Source: Vigna angularis (taxonomy: Eukaryota > Streptophyta > Magnoliopsida > Fabales > Fabaceae). From it: a DNA stretch of 64,000 nucleotides. The notes beneath the pieces were generated by a model that was given only the letters and a program-made list of their open reading frames with translations, was not told where the DNA came from and searched no databases. The position numbers were made by a program, and so were the translations under genes. Positions 34,010 to 46,900 of the stretch are shown piece by piece (within the stretch, counting starts at the first letter, position 1; the number at the start of each line of letters is the position of its first letter). The stretch covers positions 16,976,501-17,040,500 of the forward strand of contig NC_068971.1 of NCBI RefSeq assembly GCF_016808095.1, written 5' to 3'.

Positions 34010-36850
34010 TGTAACATCCCAAAAATATAGTGTAAAACCATATAATAGGAACATCACATTCATAATACTACAGATCAGTTCTTACAAAACATAGGACGTA
34101 CAGTTATGGTCGAACGACCTTACAAAATAGCAGGGAGTTAAAACTGTACAAATATACAACCTAGACCGAACTGTTTACAAAATACTTATACCGAACGGTT
34201 CTCCAAAACAAGAAAACAACAGATGACCGAACGATTCTACTGTTCGGTCTTAACTTCTACCTCAACCAAATTTTCTTCTTCCAGCGCTTCTTCCAGCAAC
34301 TCTTCTCCTTCTGCTCACATCCACACGGATGATCGTTGCAACAGAAGGACAACCACCGAACGTACAAAACGGACAAGATAGAAAATAGGGTAAGCTTATG
34401 TAACTTAATTCAATTATCAACATATATCTCACTCAATCAATTTAAACAAGATAACTCATTAACTCTTTCATGCAAAGCCTAATACTAGACTCTGACTATC
34501 CGGACTGTATGAATTTTGTGTAGCTACGACGTTCGTGCACCTGGGTGATGTAGTAACTGGGATACCCTCAACAGCTGCCACCCGAGGTTAGTCCGTTTCG
34601 TCCAAATTAACCATAAGGACTAGGACCTCCTGCCATTCCCACACATGACTTACCCTTCTCTACGTGAGAAACAAGTAATCACGAAATATCAGGATGAACC
34701 GCCAGCTTAGCATGCCCACATTCATACTTTACCAATTCCAATATACATTAATGAGATATTCCTCCCCAGAATACTCGTTCATAACCAAAGTCATTTCATC
34801 CATATAATATTCCATCATCTTTCATTATTAAAACCTCCACTGAACCAATTTGAATAAAGATCCCTTAGGATACAAAATACCGAACGTCAGTTTTTAATCC
34901 AGAACAAGACCGAACACTTGGAGTGAGACCGAGAAGTCTCCAGTTCCAAAACAGATCAAAACCGAGAGAGTTACCATCGGGGTTGGGAAAGAGACCGATT
35001 ACAATAATATTTCTCAAAGACTAATGGAATCGAACGTTATTTACAAGGTGAGCCAATTTAATGAACTGACTCATGAGAGTTTAGACCGAACGCCAATAAG
35101 CCTAGGCCGAGTACTAGGACTCTAGGCCAAACACCGTAGAAACTGATAATGTAGGACATCGTATAATAATAAGTGACGGAATTATATGAAGAAACCGAAC
35201 GCTATAAATACTTAGCTTATTTATGAGTTTAACATCAAGGAGAACGAGTAATAGTCGAAGACCGAGCACTGTAGAGATCGAACGCTATTGGTTTTGGCCG
35301 AATGCTCTTATTTAAAAATTAAATTACAGAATCAAGGTCGAGCGCTTGGTTTAAGACCGAGCACCACTTAGTACGAGTGCTTGGTGTAAGACCGAGCACT
35401 ACTTAGTACGAGCGCTTGATGTAAGACCGAGCACTACTAAACTTATTGAAGAAATGCTTGATAAATATAATAAGATACCATTTAAATAGTGTTCAAGAAC
35501 GAACGAAATATACAAATACATATAAATATACTTAAGTTTATAACCAAATACCAAGGAACGACTACCCTTGGCCGAATGCTCATGTACAAATATTACAAAT
35601 GAAAGAATCCAGTTTCAACCGAGTCCACAAGAAAACCGAACGGTCAATGACCTTCAATGACGAACATCAATTTTCACATAGAAATACATACTTAGAATTC
35701 ATACTCTTATTAATACATTCCTCAGTATTTATCTTCATACATTCATACATACATATCATAGTAAATATTCACACTTTATATAGTCAAAACATATCAACAA
35801 TCATACTTCATATTCATTCAGAAATCAACGAACGTACATCCATTCAAAGCGAACATAAAATCAAATTATATAAGCTTCCCTTACCTCTTAACGTGACCAA
35901 ACGTTCACAGTTTGAACAGAATAGCTCACCACCAATTTCTTAGAAGACTACGATCGTGATTTACGAAACTAACCAAATGAAAGACTAGAAAGGCATTTCA
36001 AAAAGGGGTTAAGAAACTCATGCAACCAAAAACTGAGTTTGCATGTACAGAAAAACCACTCGGCTGAGAGAGATGAACTTACCAGCCCAGAATCCGAAAC
36101 TGATCGGTTCAAACGGACGCCCTCGACGCCGGAAGAGTGGAAATGGTGCGTGAGTGGTGATCGGAGAAGAGAAAATGAGTGTTTCTTAGAGAGAAGATGA
36201 AGAAATATAGAGAGAAGGAGGAGAAAATGGAAACTCATAAGGTTGAAGAAGATGGTTGCATGCAGAGAGTGGCGTAGATTTTTGAAAACTAAGTTTTATT
36301 TCTACCGTCAAAACCGAACGTCCAATCTCCTGCAGCCACCTGTTTTCCAATTTCTGAAATTCTAAACTCTCTTCTTGACACTTGGCTTCCACTCAAATAG
36401 GGTTTCTTAGTGGGTTTTTAATGGTTCTGACACTATACTCCTTCGCGTGCAACCAATTCCTTCACTGTTAGATTTCATTTCACTACAACAATGATTTATT
36501 TGAAGGTTAAATGATGATTTCCCCTTTCGCGAACTACGTAGATAACAAACCTCTAATCTCATATATCAATTTCGCTTCAACCAAATAAACCCCTATATAA
36601 CCCTAATATGAGTTTTCATTCAAAAATAGGAAACTTGAATTTCAGATTTTCAATTTTTAACTGTACACATGGCATGAAACGTGGCACACCGTTAGTCAAG
36701 TCATTTAAAAATTAATGTCGTTGGTTCTCGAGGACTAAATATTACAGTTTCATTAAGGAGAGGAATGAAAATGAAGTAAACTTTGAAAAAGGAACTAAAT
36801 CCAAAAACGCTTGATAGTTTAGAGACTAAAAACATATTTAACTCAATTTA
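34010..36850. mobile_element. LTR-like sequence starting TGTAACATCCC, rich in ACCGAACG motifs
   Basis: Starts TGTAACATCCC at 34010, like the TGTAACACCC ends of the elements at 41166 and 43976. Over 34150-35650 there are more than twenty variants of ACCGAACG, ACCGAGCAC and CGAGCGCT. A candidate end ATATTACA is at about 36746, but the flanks do not form a target duplication, so the right boundary is uncertain. Small frames in it have no domains. Confidence 0.4.
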
Positions 36851-37915
36851 AAAAAAACTAACAAAGAAATCTCCAACCAATGACATCGTAAGATTATCCT
36901 TATCAACATCAGTCTAAATAATTATGATTGATACAAACCAAAAATCATTTTAATTGACTTCAATGGGGGAAGATTTTACCAATATTAGTAAAAAAATCAT
37001 AATGAAAATTATTAATTGAAAAAAAACATTATCATGATTATTAATACTTTTAATTTTTAACAATTGTTTAATGTTAAATAATTTTTTCATATGGAAATTA
37101 AAATATTTTATATAAATCTAAAAATTAAAATTCAATAAATTAAAATTACTTTACTTAAAAAAAAATATATTAAAATTTTGAAATTCCTATCACAAGTATA
37201 AGGTAAAGTTAACTTGTTATAATAAATGTTAAGCCTAAAATAGTCATAATTAACTATTTCGGATGTTTATCCATCTCTATATTTCAGTTCATCGTGCATT
37301 AATTACAGAAGAAGATTAATTCACTCTCCACAGACCCAAGCGACCAAGAAGACTTGAAGAAGTCAGAAGTCTATTTGTGTATCGTTTTCAGTATCATTAA
37401 TAATGTCGTATACAGGAAACCCCCAACTAAATTTCAGAAGACCAATGAATAATAATATATTTTGGTAATATCATTATAGGTTGATTTCATTCAGTTTTTC
37501 ATTAAATAATAATTCACATCAAACATAAGCAAATGTGTGAGTTTGGTTTTATTTTAAAAACTAAATTAATATAAATAGAATTCAATAATATATTAAAACA
37601 GCTCTTAAGAAACATATTCATATATTACAATATAATATCATATGTAATTTATAATAACTGATTTCATTATGTTACTGATTTTTAATTTAAAGTAATCACC
37701 TATTCGATTGAAGAAAAACAAAATAATTAATTAACTTTGGTCCATTTTTAATATGTTTTAGATGTTCCTCTTTGAATATAGCCATGGACAAAATTTTCAA
37801 CTCAATGAATCTGAATTTAAATCAATGGTCTTAAAAATATATTTAAAAATAATACATAAAACATTTTTACTATATGTATGATATACAATATGGGTCGATT
37901 GGTCCATCCAATCAA
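36851..37915. other. AT-rich non-coding stretch
   Basis: Very AT-rich with poly-A runs. I see nothing else in it. Confidence 0.6.
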
Positions 37916-38960
37916 GGTCGCTCGGTTCATGCATTCAGGGTCGTTCGGTCCATCCGTTACAACAAATGTTGGGCTATAATTAGCCCAACGTTTAAGTTAT
38001 TATCGGGCCAATAGTCCAGCAAACAATAAACTATCAAAGATATCTTATTAAGGATATTGATAAGCAGTTTATGAGTAACTAACCGAATCTCAAGGTAAGT
38101 TTTTTTTTATTTTATTGGATCTGTGCTAATTAAGGATCCATGACTTATAAATATAGGGTTCAGGCCAAATGGCAGCTTGATCAAAACTAAAATACCCAAC
38201 TGTGATAAACAGTTCACTAAACCGCTCTAACTTGAGCGTCGGAGTGCCTTTTGCAGGTACCTCCCCCTGGTCAAGAATATAACCGAGCGGAGCAGGCGGC
38301 AACCGAGCGGAGCAGGGGGCAACCGAGCGGAGCAGGGGGCAACCGAGCGGAGCAGGCGGCAACCGAGCGGAGCAGGCGGCAACCGAGCGGAGCAGGCGGC
38401 AACCGAGCGGAGCAGGCGGCAACCGAGCGGAGCAGGCGGCAACCGAGCGGAGCAGGCGGCAACCGAGCGGAGCAGGCGGCAACCGAGCGGAGCAGGCGGC
38501 AACCGAGCGGAGCAGGCGGCAACCGAGCGGAGCAGGCGGCAACCGAGCGGAGCAGGCGGCAACCGAGCGGAGCAGGCGGCAACCGAGCGGAGCAGGCGGC
38601 AACCGAGCGGAGCAGGCGGCAACCGAGCGGAGCAGGCGGCAACCGAGCGGAGCAGGCGGCAACCGAGCGGAGCAGGCGGCAACCGAGCGGAGCAGGCGGC
38701 AACCGAGCGGAGCAGGCGACAACCGAGCGGAGCAGGCGACAACCGAGCGGAGCAGGCGACAACCGAGCGGAGCAGGCGACAACCGAGCGGAGCAGGCGAC
38801 AACCGAGCGGAGCAGGCGACAACCGAGCGGAGCAGGCGACAACCGAGCGGAGTAGGTGACAACCGAACGGAAACAAGCGACACATACATTGGAAAGCAAG
38901 AAAGTCATATCAGAAAGGTACGTCTCTCTATCCTACACAATTCCTACCGAAACACTGTAT
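37916..38960 (+). mobile_element. LTR-type fragment carrying a GC-rich minisatellite
   Basis: Begins with copies of TCGCTCGGTT and TCGTTCGGTCC (37918-37950), then TGTTGGGC (37968) within a perfect 9-bp hairpin (GTTGGGCTA, TAAT, TAGCCCAAC; 37969-37990). A TATA box (TATAAATA, 38146-38153) and a segment ending CTTTTGCAGGTACC lead directly into the 20-bp array. The layout looks like the U3-R-U5 of an LTR, and the array lies downstream of the probable transcription start. No second LTR or target duplication identified. Confidence 0.5.
38281..38880. repeat. 20-bp minisatellite, 30 units
   Basis: Unit AACCGAGCGGAGCAGGCGGC in strict 20-bp phase over 600 bases. Units 2-3 end GGGGC, 4-21 end GCGGC, 22-28 end GCGAC, 29 and 30 are degenerate. 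There is no stop codon in three minus frames and one plus frame across the array, because 20 is not a multiple of three and the unit lacks stops; the resulting 20-residue peptide periodicity is therefore not evidence of a protein. Confidence 0.98.
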
Positions 38961-39919
38961 GAATAATCCGTTTTATAAATTTAACATGTGAATTTTATAA
39001 TCGGAGTTGAAATATACATACAAAATTTAAAACTTGCTTGTATTTTTAAAACAATTTTTCTTTTAAACAACACATTTGTTAAGATGTTTAGAAAAATGTT
39101 ATTAAAATGAATTTTTTGTCACTCTTGCAAATTATAATAATATCTAAAGAATAATGTGACTGAGTCATAAAATAATTTTTAACCAAGTAAAATTAAAATT
39201 GAATATGAATTTCCCTACACATATTAATAAATTTTATATGAATTTTAGTTTTTTTATATGGTATTTAATTTTATTATTTGTATTTAATATAAGATTTAAA
39301 TTCAAATTTTAATTTCTAACCATTTTTATCGTTATTATAACAATAAAATACTTTTCAACACTTATAATTAATATTGAATATTAATGTTTTCCTATACATG
39401 AATAGTCTTCATAATATGTACGAATACCTAATCATTATGGACATAAATAATTTTTGGACAAGTGGGTTCACTGAGTCTATGGCAATCAATGAGATGATAA
39501 AGTATAACTACCCACAATGTAGACCTAAAAAATCTAGTATAACTTATTATTTTAAATCTTTAATTAGGTTTCTTAGCTCTAATATTTGAGGATTTATTCA
39601 ACATAATTCTTTAATTATTTTTTAATTTAATTTTTACTTTATTTAAAAAGAGTTTATGTAATTATTCTTTTAAAATTAGTATTAACATCATTTAAAACAT
39701 AATTGTGTATTAACCTTAGAATTTTCCAACCCTTTACTTTCTTTTTTCCTGATTTTATTCATCACATCCACGACCACCTTAGGAAAGTGTAGAAACAATT
39801 GCGATAAGCACAAACGGAAGGAACAAACGGCGGAAATAAAGCGGAATAAAAAAATTGAAAGATTACTGTTCAAATAGTAGAACCAAAAAATCTATTAAAT
39901 ATTTTTAAAGGTTAATGAT
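38961..39919. other. AT-rich non-coding stretch
   Basis: AT-rich spacer; only short chance frames. Confidence 0.6.
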
Positions 39920-40597
39920 ACTTTGACACCCAGAATTTGACAAAATTTTGACACCGTCACATGTCATGTTCTGGATGGTTCATGTGTAAAATGAATAAAA
40001 AATAATAAATGACGTGGATATTGAATGCAGAGGGAGTCTGAAGAGCGCGTTTCACTTTTGTATTTGAAAATCGTATTTAGAATTTTGGATTGAAAATCCT
40101 AGAGAGAGAAGTACCCACGCCAGCGAGAAGAGCTTGACGGAGTTTCCACCGTCACTTGCCAAAGTTGCGTCGTTCAACGGTTACCGGAGGACATTCCACT
40201 ACTGTGCCGCCGATTGGAACATGCTCATCCCCCGAAAAATTAGTCCCGTGAAGTAATCCCTTTCGCTCGCGTGTCTTCCCACCCTTTATCGGATGCCGCC
40301 GTTTAACGATCAACTGAGCAGATTCCTACGCTGTTCCACGGTTTATTGGATATAGAAGTGATGTTCAACCATTCATGATCACAAGTATATGGATGTACAT
40401 GGCCAAGGAAGAATTCTTGTTAAAACTCGATGTGCAGAAACATGCATGGGAGCAAAGGTCAAATAAGTGGGGAGTTCAGGCAAACTTTCTGCACACGAGG
40501 GTCAATTGTGAAAATGGCCTTGTTTTTTAATTGAACAAAATTTTTTTAACACTTATTGGACTTATTGGATATAGAATTGATGTTCAACCATTGATCA
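39920..40597. mobile_element. Possible Mutator-like element fragment with captured GC-rich sequence
   Basis: Starts with a phrase around GATACTTTGACACCC followed by AAAATTTTGACACC, which I associate with legume Mutator-type termini. From 40100 to 40330 it is GC-rich and gene-like but without a readable domain. From about 40341 to 40597 it is present again as a reverse complement at 53003-53266. No opposite terminus found. Confidence 0.35.
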
Positions 40598-41165
40598 TCA
40601 AAAGTATAATGGTGGAAAAGGTCCAACAAAGTCTATGCCCCAACAATCAAAAACTTCAACCTCTAATATGCCTTGCAGTGGCATTTCATGACGTCTGTAA
40701 ATAGTACCCGTCCTTTGACACTTATCACAGTTCCTGGCATGATTATGAGAATCTTTAAAGAGAGTAGGCCAATAAAATCTTGATTGGAGCACTTTTGTAG
40801 TTGTTCTCTCTCCATTAAAATGCCCCCCATAAGGTGAGTCATGAGAGTGTCATAAAATTCCTTCCACTTCTTCCTTAGTTACACAGCTCCTCAGAAGGTT
40901 GTCTGCTCCAATCTTGAACAAGTAAGGATCATCCCAAATAAACTGTTTGGCATCATGCAAAGTTTTTTTTCTTTGTTTCCAATTGAGATCTTCTAGGATT
41001 ACTCTTGCAGCTTTGAAATTAGCCATATCAGCAAACCACGACCTTTGTTGAATGTACATGAGTGTTTCATCTGAGAAAGATTTCCAGATTTCTACTTTCC
41101 TGCTTGTAACTTCCCTATTAACCAACCGAGATAAGTGATCAGCAATTACATTTTCACTTCCCTCT
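40598..41165 (-). pseudogene. Element D RNase H end and integrase start
   Basis: One frame with a single stop (TGA at 40850-40852 in place of the tryptophan of ILWHSHDSPYGGHF). It starts EGSENVIADHLSRLVNRE, the typical segment after RNase H in plant gypsy elements, and continues to the integrase zinc-binding domain: H-x-H region in DSPYGGHFNGERTT, then RFYWPTLFKDSHNHARNCDKCQRTG with the CxxC pair. It ends at WGIDFVGPFPP, the first catalytic aspartate of the integrase core, and is cut off there. The adjoining upstream piece is at 43853-43975. Confidence 0.88.
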
Positions 41166-41689
41166 TGTAACACCCCAATTAATTTAAAGGGTATTACTGG
41201 TAGTAAAGACTAAATTATTTTGTTATCTGATATAAACAATCAAACTTTATTTCAATTCTTCCAAAGTACAATTCCAAACTTACAAACTTTAAACAATATA
41301 GTCTTCACCACTTAACATAAATTCGAAATTAAACTTATAAGTCTTACACAACATATTTTTCCAATGCAAATTTATTCTTTTTATAAAAAGCCCTGAAAGT
41401 TTTTCCCCGCATCTCTCTCATCATCTCTAGGCTTTTTCAACCGCATCTGCAACATTATCTGCTCACATATAACATGAGTTATATGATCATAGCACAAACA
41501 AATAAGGGTAAGCCAACCATATCATACAATCATTAAACTTACTTATAATATAAATGTTTCAATCATGTATTTCTGCAATTTATAAATACCATTATCCCGA
41601 TGTTATTAATTCATTTTGTTTTTCTTTCTTAACTTCTTCAAAATCATCTTTCTCATTTTCATAAACCTTACAAGTATACCATGCTTACT

Positions 41690-41945
41690 CACGAAGCCTT
41701 GTGGTCAGACCGCTCTCTGCCTGCTTCCTTAAGCCTTACCTGCATACTATGTCTTACTTTCTGAAGCCTTATAGTCAGACCTCTCTCTGCCTGCTTCCTT
41801 AAGCCTTACCTGTATACTATGTCTTACTTTCTGAAGCCTTATGGTCAGACCTCTCTCTGCCTGCTTCTATAAAACTTACGAATCATATGTTTATGTCAAA
41901 GCCTTATGGTCAGACCACTTTCTGCCTGCTTTCATAAACCTCGGG
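41690..41945. repeat. About 70-bp tandem repeat, 4 copies
   Basis: GAAGCCTT(A/G)TGGTCAGACC anchors start at about 41693, 41763, 41833 and 41898, each followed by TCTCTGCCTGCTT. Confidence 0.9.
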
Positions 41946-42894
41946 TGTTACTTTGCTCATATCAAGCTCTCATGGTATAAACCGAACATACTACTCCCAG
42001 TAGTAAACATCATTTCATAAGTAATGATTTCTTATATCCACTCCAACATTTCATAAAATCAACAATTCATACCCTTTTATCCACCTAACTCAATCATGTT
42101 CATTCTTTAATCATAAATTGACAATAACCCGTTTTGGTGTCAATAAATTAAACATATTGCCAGATATCATACTTCATATTATAAACTCATTTTTCCCATA
42201 ACGAGTATAACTCAACATATTTTCACCAATCAAAGGTCATAGATCAGCCAAAATACATCAACATATCTTAGGAACTACATATTAGAGTTTGGGCTCAATG
42301 TAATGGTAAATGAAATATATATGAAGTTTTTACCATGATAACTTAAGAACAAAAATATAGTGTTCATCATACTTTTCAAAATTTCGAAATTTATTTCTCA
42401 ACACATAGACTTCTAATTACGAATCCGAACGGTCAAATTATAGTAACATATCTTACGAATCATATATCAAATTTTCAGGTTGATCTAACGGTCAAATAGA
42501 ACAGAATCTATATTTTACCGAGAGGACTCAGTAACACAATAACAGGGGTAATTAATTTACTCAAACATGCAGAACTTATTTCTCCAAGTACAGACTCTTA
42601 ATTAATGATCCGAACGGTCAAAGTGAAGAAATAAGTTTTAGAATTCATATATTAAAATTTTAGCTAAATCCAACGGTAAAAACAATTAAAAGGAATGTTT
42701 TACCACAGTAACTCGAAAATAAGAAAAATTATAATCATGAAAACTAAATTTACACAAGTGAATAGATAACTACCATTACCAAAATTTTAACATGTTCATA
42801 ACTCATATTCATGATCATAATATGTATAAATATCATATGTAAGAAAGGATTAGCTCCCCTACCATCAAAATAATCTTAATATAAAAATTCAGGG

Positions 42895-43235
42895 GAAACA
42901 AGAAGTTGAATCTAGCCGAGCTGATTAGACAACTTCCCATCCTTCCAAAAAGATGCAATAAAAAAATAGATAAAACAATAAATTTTTTGGGGAAACAAGA
43001 AGTTGAATCTGGCAGAGTCGGTTAGACAACTTCTCATCCTTCCAAAAATACAATATAAATAAATAAGAAATAAAAGGTCTGGGGAAATAAGAAGTTGAAT
43101 CTGACAGAGCCGTTTAGACAACTTCTCGTCCTTCCAAAAATACAATATAAAGAGATAAGAAACAATAAAAGGTCTGGGGAAACAAGAAGTTCAATCTGGC
43201 AGAGCCGGTTAGACAACTTCTCATCCTTCCAAAAT
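42895..43235. repeat. About 95-bp tandem repeat with internal inverted arms, 4 copies
   Basis: AGAAGTTGAATCT anchors at 42901, 42998, 43090 and 43185 (spacing 97, 92, 95). Each copy has AGAAGTTG about 20 bases before its complement CAACTTCT, so every unit could form an 8-bp stem. Confidence 0.9.
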
Positions 43236-43852
43236 TGCAAAAGAAATGACTAAATGTTCTAAGTAATAATAACGTACAATTAGCATAACAGAATCAATAT
43301 CACGTTTTACAACCATCAAACTTGGGTCTCATCACCGAAGCATGTTCTCATTCAAAATTCAAGATCATCCAGAAACAAAATACTCCATATTCAAGATTTA
43401 GGATTAGACAAAAGCAAAGTATTGTATACTCAAGATTCAAGAGTAGCTTCCCTTACCTCTATTACAGACTTAATCTCCTCGTTCCCCGAAAACTTCCAGA
43501 ATGTCCCCTTTGCAACTAGAAATTCTTCCAACTCTCTTCTCTCAAAATTTTTCTAAGTTTTTGGTGTAAATTTTCAGCCTCCCCACCTTGGCTATTTATA
43601 GCACAAAAATTTACTATTCATTTTTACTATTCATTTTGACTATTCATTTTTCTATTCATTTTACTATTACAAAAATAATTTTTTATTCACAATTTGATGA
43701 ATTCTGATCTCTTATGACTCAAGACAACGTGGAATACTTATCCCTTCCACAAATTAATTTTTTTTTTTACTATTCACTTTTTACTATTCACTTTTTACTA
43801 TTTTTTTTTATAATCTAGTATCTGAATTACAAATATTTTCAAGGGTCTTACA

Positions 43853-43975
43853 CTTCTTGTCACAGATTTCCACATCAAATTCTTCTTGCAAAAGTACTCA
43901 TCTAATCAATCGCGGCTTGGAATCCGGCTTGGTTAGCAAATACTTTATAGTTGCATGATCCGTGTAGATGATCAC
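43853..43975 (-). pseudogene. Element D RNase H middle fragment
   Basis: Short remnant between two insertions. Reads [21 protein letters not shown] and then WVLLLQEFDVEI on the minus strand, the RNase H core with its TDH motif. It continues from 47503 (upstream side) and into 41165 (downstream side). Confidence 0.85.
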
Positions 43976-46900
43976 TGTAACACCCCTAACGGAGTGTCAC
44001 TTGTAAATACTAAAATACGAAAAATTTACGCCAAATTTTCTTTCATTTAAATCACATCGCGGAAACAAAACAACATCAAAAGTTCAAATGTCTTACAACA
44101 CAACTTCAACCTTACAATTATTAAATGCATTATTCAAAATATAAAATAACTTTAAAACATAATAAAATTCCCCTCAACAAATCCCCATATCTCTCGTCGC
44201 GCTACTCCTGTACTGCCTTATCTGCAACGCCATCTACTCTCGTACAAGTATGATCATTGTAGGTGGAACCACAACCACAAAAGGAAAGGGTGAGTAACTA
44301 AGAACATAACATAATATATAATTTAACATCTTACCACCACATCATAGACTATACCCGTCGTGACACCACATAATATCTTAATACTCAACTTATAACTTCG
44401 ATATCACATTACGTCTCAATGCTCAACTCATAACATAGACTAAAATAATCATTACCTTGCAATACATCCCAATATTCAACTCATAACTTAGATCATCCCC
44501 ACCTAGACTATCATAGTCATAACTCAGAGTATACCTACAAGGTTATGTTGTTTCCTTGAATTTTGTCATACCAATCCTGTTTACCAAAACAGGGCAATTC
44601 AAACCTGTTTACCAAAATAGGGCGATTCAAGCCGTCTTTCATCGTAACTTCAGACCTATCTCCCCGACTTTTCAAGGAATTACAAGTAAAAACTTCGATT
44701 AGGCGCACCTACCGAGCACTATACTCACACGAGCCGAAGTCATTGGACGAGACATCCAACCCTCTCTAGTCCTCGCGCACGAGGAAGGGTGGCACTCGAA
44801 TCTCTGTCTCAGTAGATACCAAACACTTTATTGTATACCAATACGAAGTAAACCACTCGACAAAATTCTAAGGAAATTACAAAACGCTTGCTCTCACAAC
44901 CACATCATCACAATCATACATATTTCACAATAACACGTATAAAGTCAATCACAACCATTGGCCACCAACTAACCCACGATTCACAATAATTAATTAAAAT
45001 AATTTTCACTGACGCACCCCATGAAATTACTAATTTCACATTTCCATCCATTAAAACAATATTTCTAGTGCACCTCCCCTTCTCCTAATTTCACCATGCA
45101 TAAGAAAACATTCTTTTTCATGTATCCTTTTTATCTTAAATACACTCTATTCTTTAAATCTACCACTCAAGTTGACCCCATTAATCTTTTTAATTTTAAA
45201 ATCAAACTTTATTTTTCTCTCTCCAAGTGACCCAACTTGAATTACTCATTTCTCATCAAAATTCTTTTTCTCTCTCTTATTCACCACTTTTACGTGACCA
45301 TCTCTCCTTCCCTCTTTCTCTTTGGCTTTCATTCATTTACACAAAATTTCACTCACCCATCTCAAAATTGCGGTGGACCCCACTCCATACCTTTACCACT
45401 TTTCCTCACCTTTACTAAACTAAAAACCAAAACTGCTCTCCATAAACATTCACGCTCACACCCTTCTTCCAACCCCATTTTTCATTTCAATCATCTCTCT
45501 GTTCCCATTTAATGCTCACGGTCTTCACCTCTTCCCCATTCTTTTATTTATTTATTTTTCTTCTTTCTTCATTCTCTCTACACTCTACGTAACACACTAC
45601 ACACTCACACCTAATTTCATTCCTTCTTTCCCTTTGACTATTCAACATTCACTTAACTCACATATCTCACACTCATTCACGTCAATCACATGCACCCCTT
45701 CACCCTCCCTTCCTTTTCCACTCCTAACTCTTCCATGCGTTATCCATCTCACTCACTTTCTCTCAAAATGTAAAATACTCTCACCATTCTCCTTCTCCTT
45801 GCATTTTCACGGACGCCGAGCCCTCTCTTACCACTTCTCTCTTCTTCTTCTTTCTTCAACTCAAACACACCCATCATCCTCTCTTTGCTTTGACCTTTCA
45901 ACCTAAACCAAACTTCCAATTCTTCTCCTCTATTACATGACTTTCCTTGTGTCCATCTCCACCTTCCACTTCTATTTTTCCTCCTTCATGCTCTTCTTCC
46001 ACATAAAGCGCCAACTCCATCACTCATCACTCATCACTCATCACTCATCACGTAGCTTTCTTTAACCTTCACCATCACGCATCTCATTTTCGTAACCCAT
46101 GCCTTTCTCTTCCAACAATGGAAGAGATCCCTCACTCCCATCCTACCCACACTCTTGGTCAAAAAGTATAGATAAATGTCCCATAATATTTTCCAATTAT
46201 GCAAGGGGAAAAGGGATTCAAGATATCATACATTATAACATAGTTTAAGTGTACCCATAATAATTTCCCATAAACATACAACATTCCAAGGTACTCCAAA
46301 GCATGTATACCCATTATAAAACCACACTTACACAATAATACACATGTATAACCCATGTATACCCAATCACAATATAAAAAACGAAAATACCAATATAATA
46401 TATACAACCCAAGGCCCCTTCACAACCCAATTCCAAAATTGCATATAAATAACCATTCTCCATATCCCACACATGAAACTCAACACAAAAAGAGAATGCA
46501 TGTAACAACAATATGTTAAGCTTCTACCCATCATACACCATGTTATATCCCAAGTTAGACCCCTTACCTCTATTCCAAGCTAGCTTCAAAGGTTCTTAGG
46601 TTCCTTTCCTTCACTAGACACCAAGCCATCACTCCTCTAAGCTTCCTTCAACTCATGTTCAAAAATCCAAGAGCTAGAGTGTCTTCTTCTTTCTCTCGCC
46701 AACTTGGTTGCTCTCAAATGTGCCTCTCCAACTCTATCTCACGCTTCTATGAGTACCCCCCCTCTCTCTCTCTTAGACTTACTCTAAACCTCACAAACAC
46801 CTAACCAACTACCCAAGGTCACTCACAAAGTCACCCTACAACTAACTTCAGATTACATCTTTCCTAACTCCCGTTAACTCCAATAAACCTTACTTTAATT

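Larger units (their letters stand above)
41161..43857. mobile_element. 2.7-kb LTR-like insertion in element D
   Basis: 41166-43852 starts TGTAACACCCC and ends GGGTCTTACA, an imperfect 10-bp terminal inverted repeat. Flanks are CCTCT (41161-41165) and CTTCT (43853-43857), a target duplication with one difference. It splits the RNase H region of element D. No transposase or pol frame. It contains a 70-bp tandem repeat (about 41690-41940) and a 95-bp tandem repeat (42895-43230). Best read as a long solo LTR, but a small non-autonomous element is possible. Confidence 0.75.

Noticed and set aside
35599..36392. Frames of 70-115 codons in the TGTAACATCCC-type sequence
   Set aside because: AT-rich composition and low complexity; no domain, no splice continuity.
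34010..36755. A complete LTR from TGTAACATCCC to ATATTACA
   Set aside because: The flanks do not match, so the right border is not supported; kept only as a low-confidence LTR-like region.
38281..38880. CRISPR-like regular repeat
   Set aside because: There are no spacers: the 20-bp units are contiguous. The sequence is a plant genome minisatellite.
38126..38908. Long open frames on both strands over the 20-bp array, encoding 20-residue repeats
   Set aside because: The unit has no stop codon in these frames and 20 is not a multiple of three, so all frames of a strand give the same repeating peptide. No start context or domain.
45227..45906. Several plus-strand frames rich in serine, leucine, phenylalanine and histidine
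   Set aside because: They follow from the G-poor, pyrimidine-rich composition of the insertion and show no domain.
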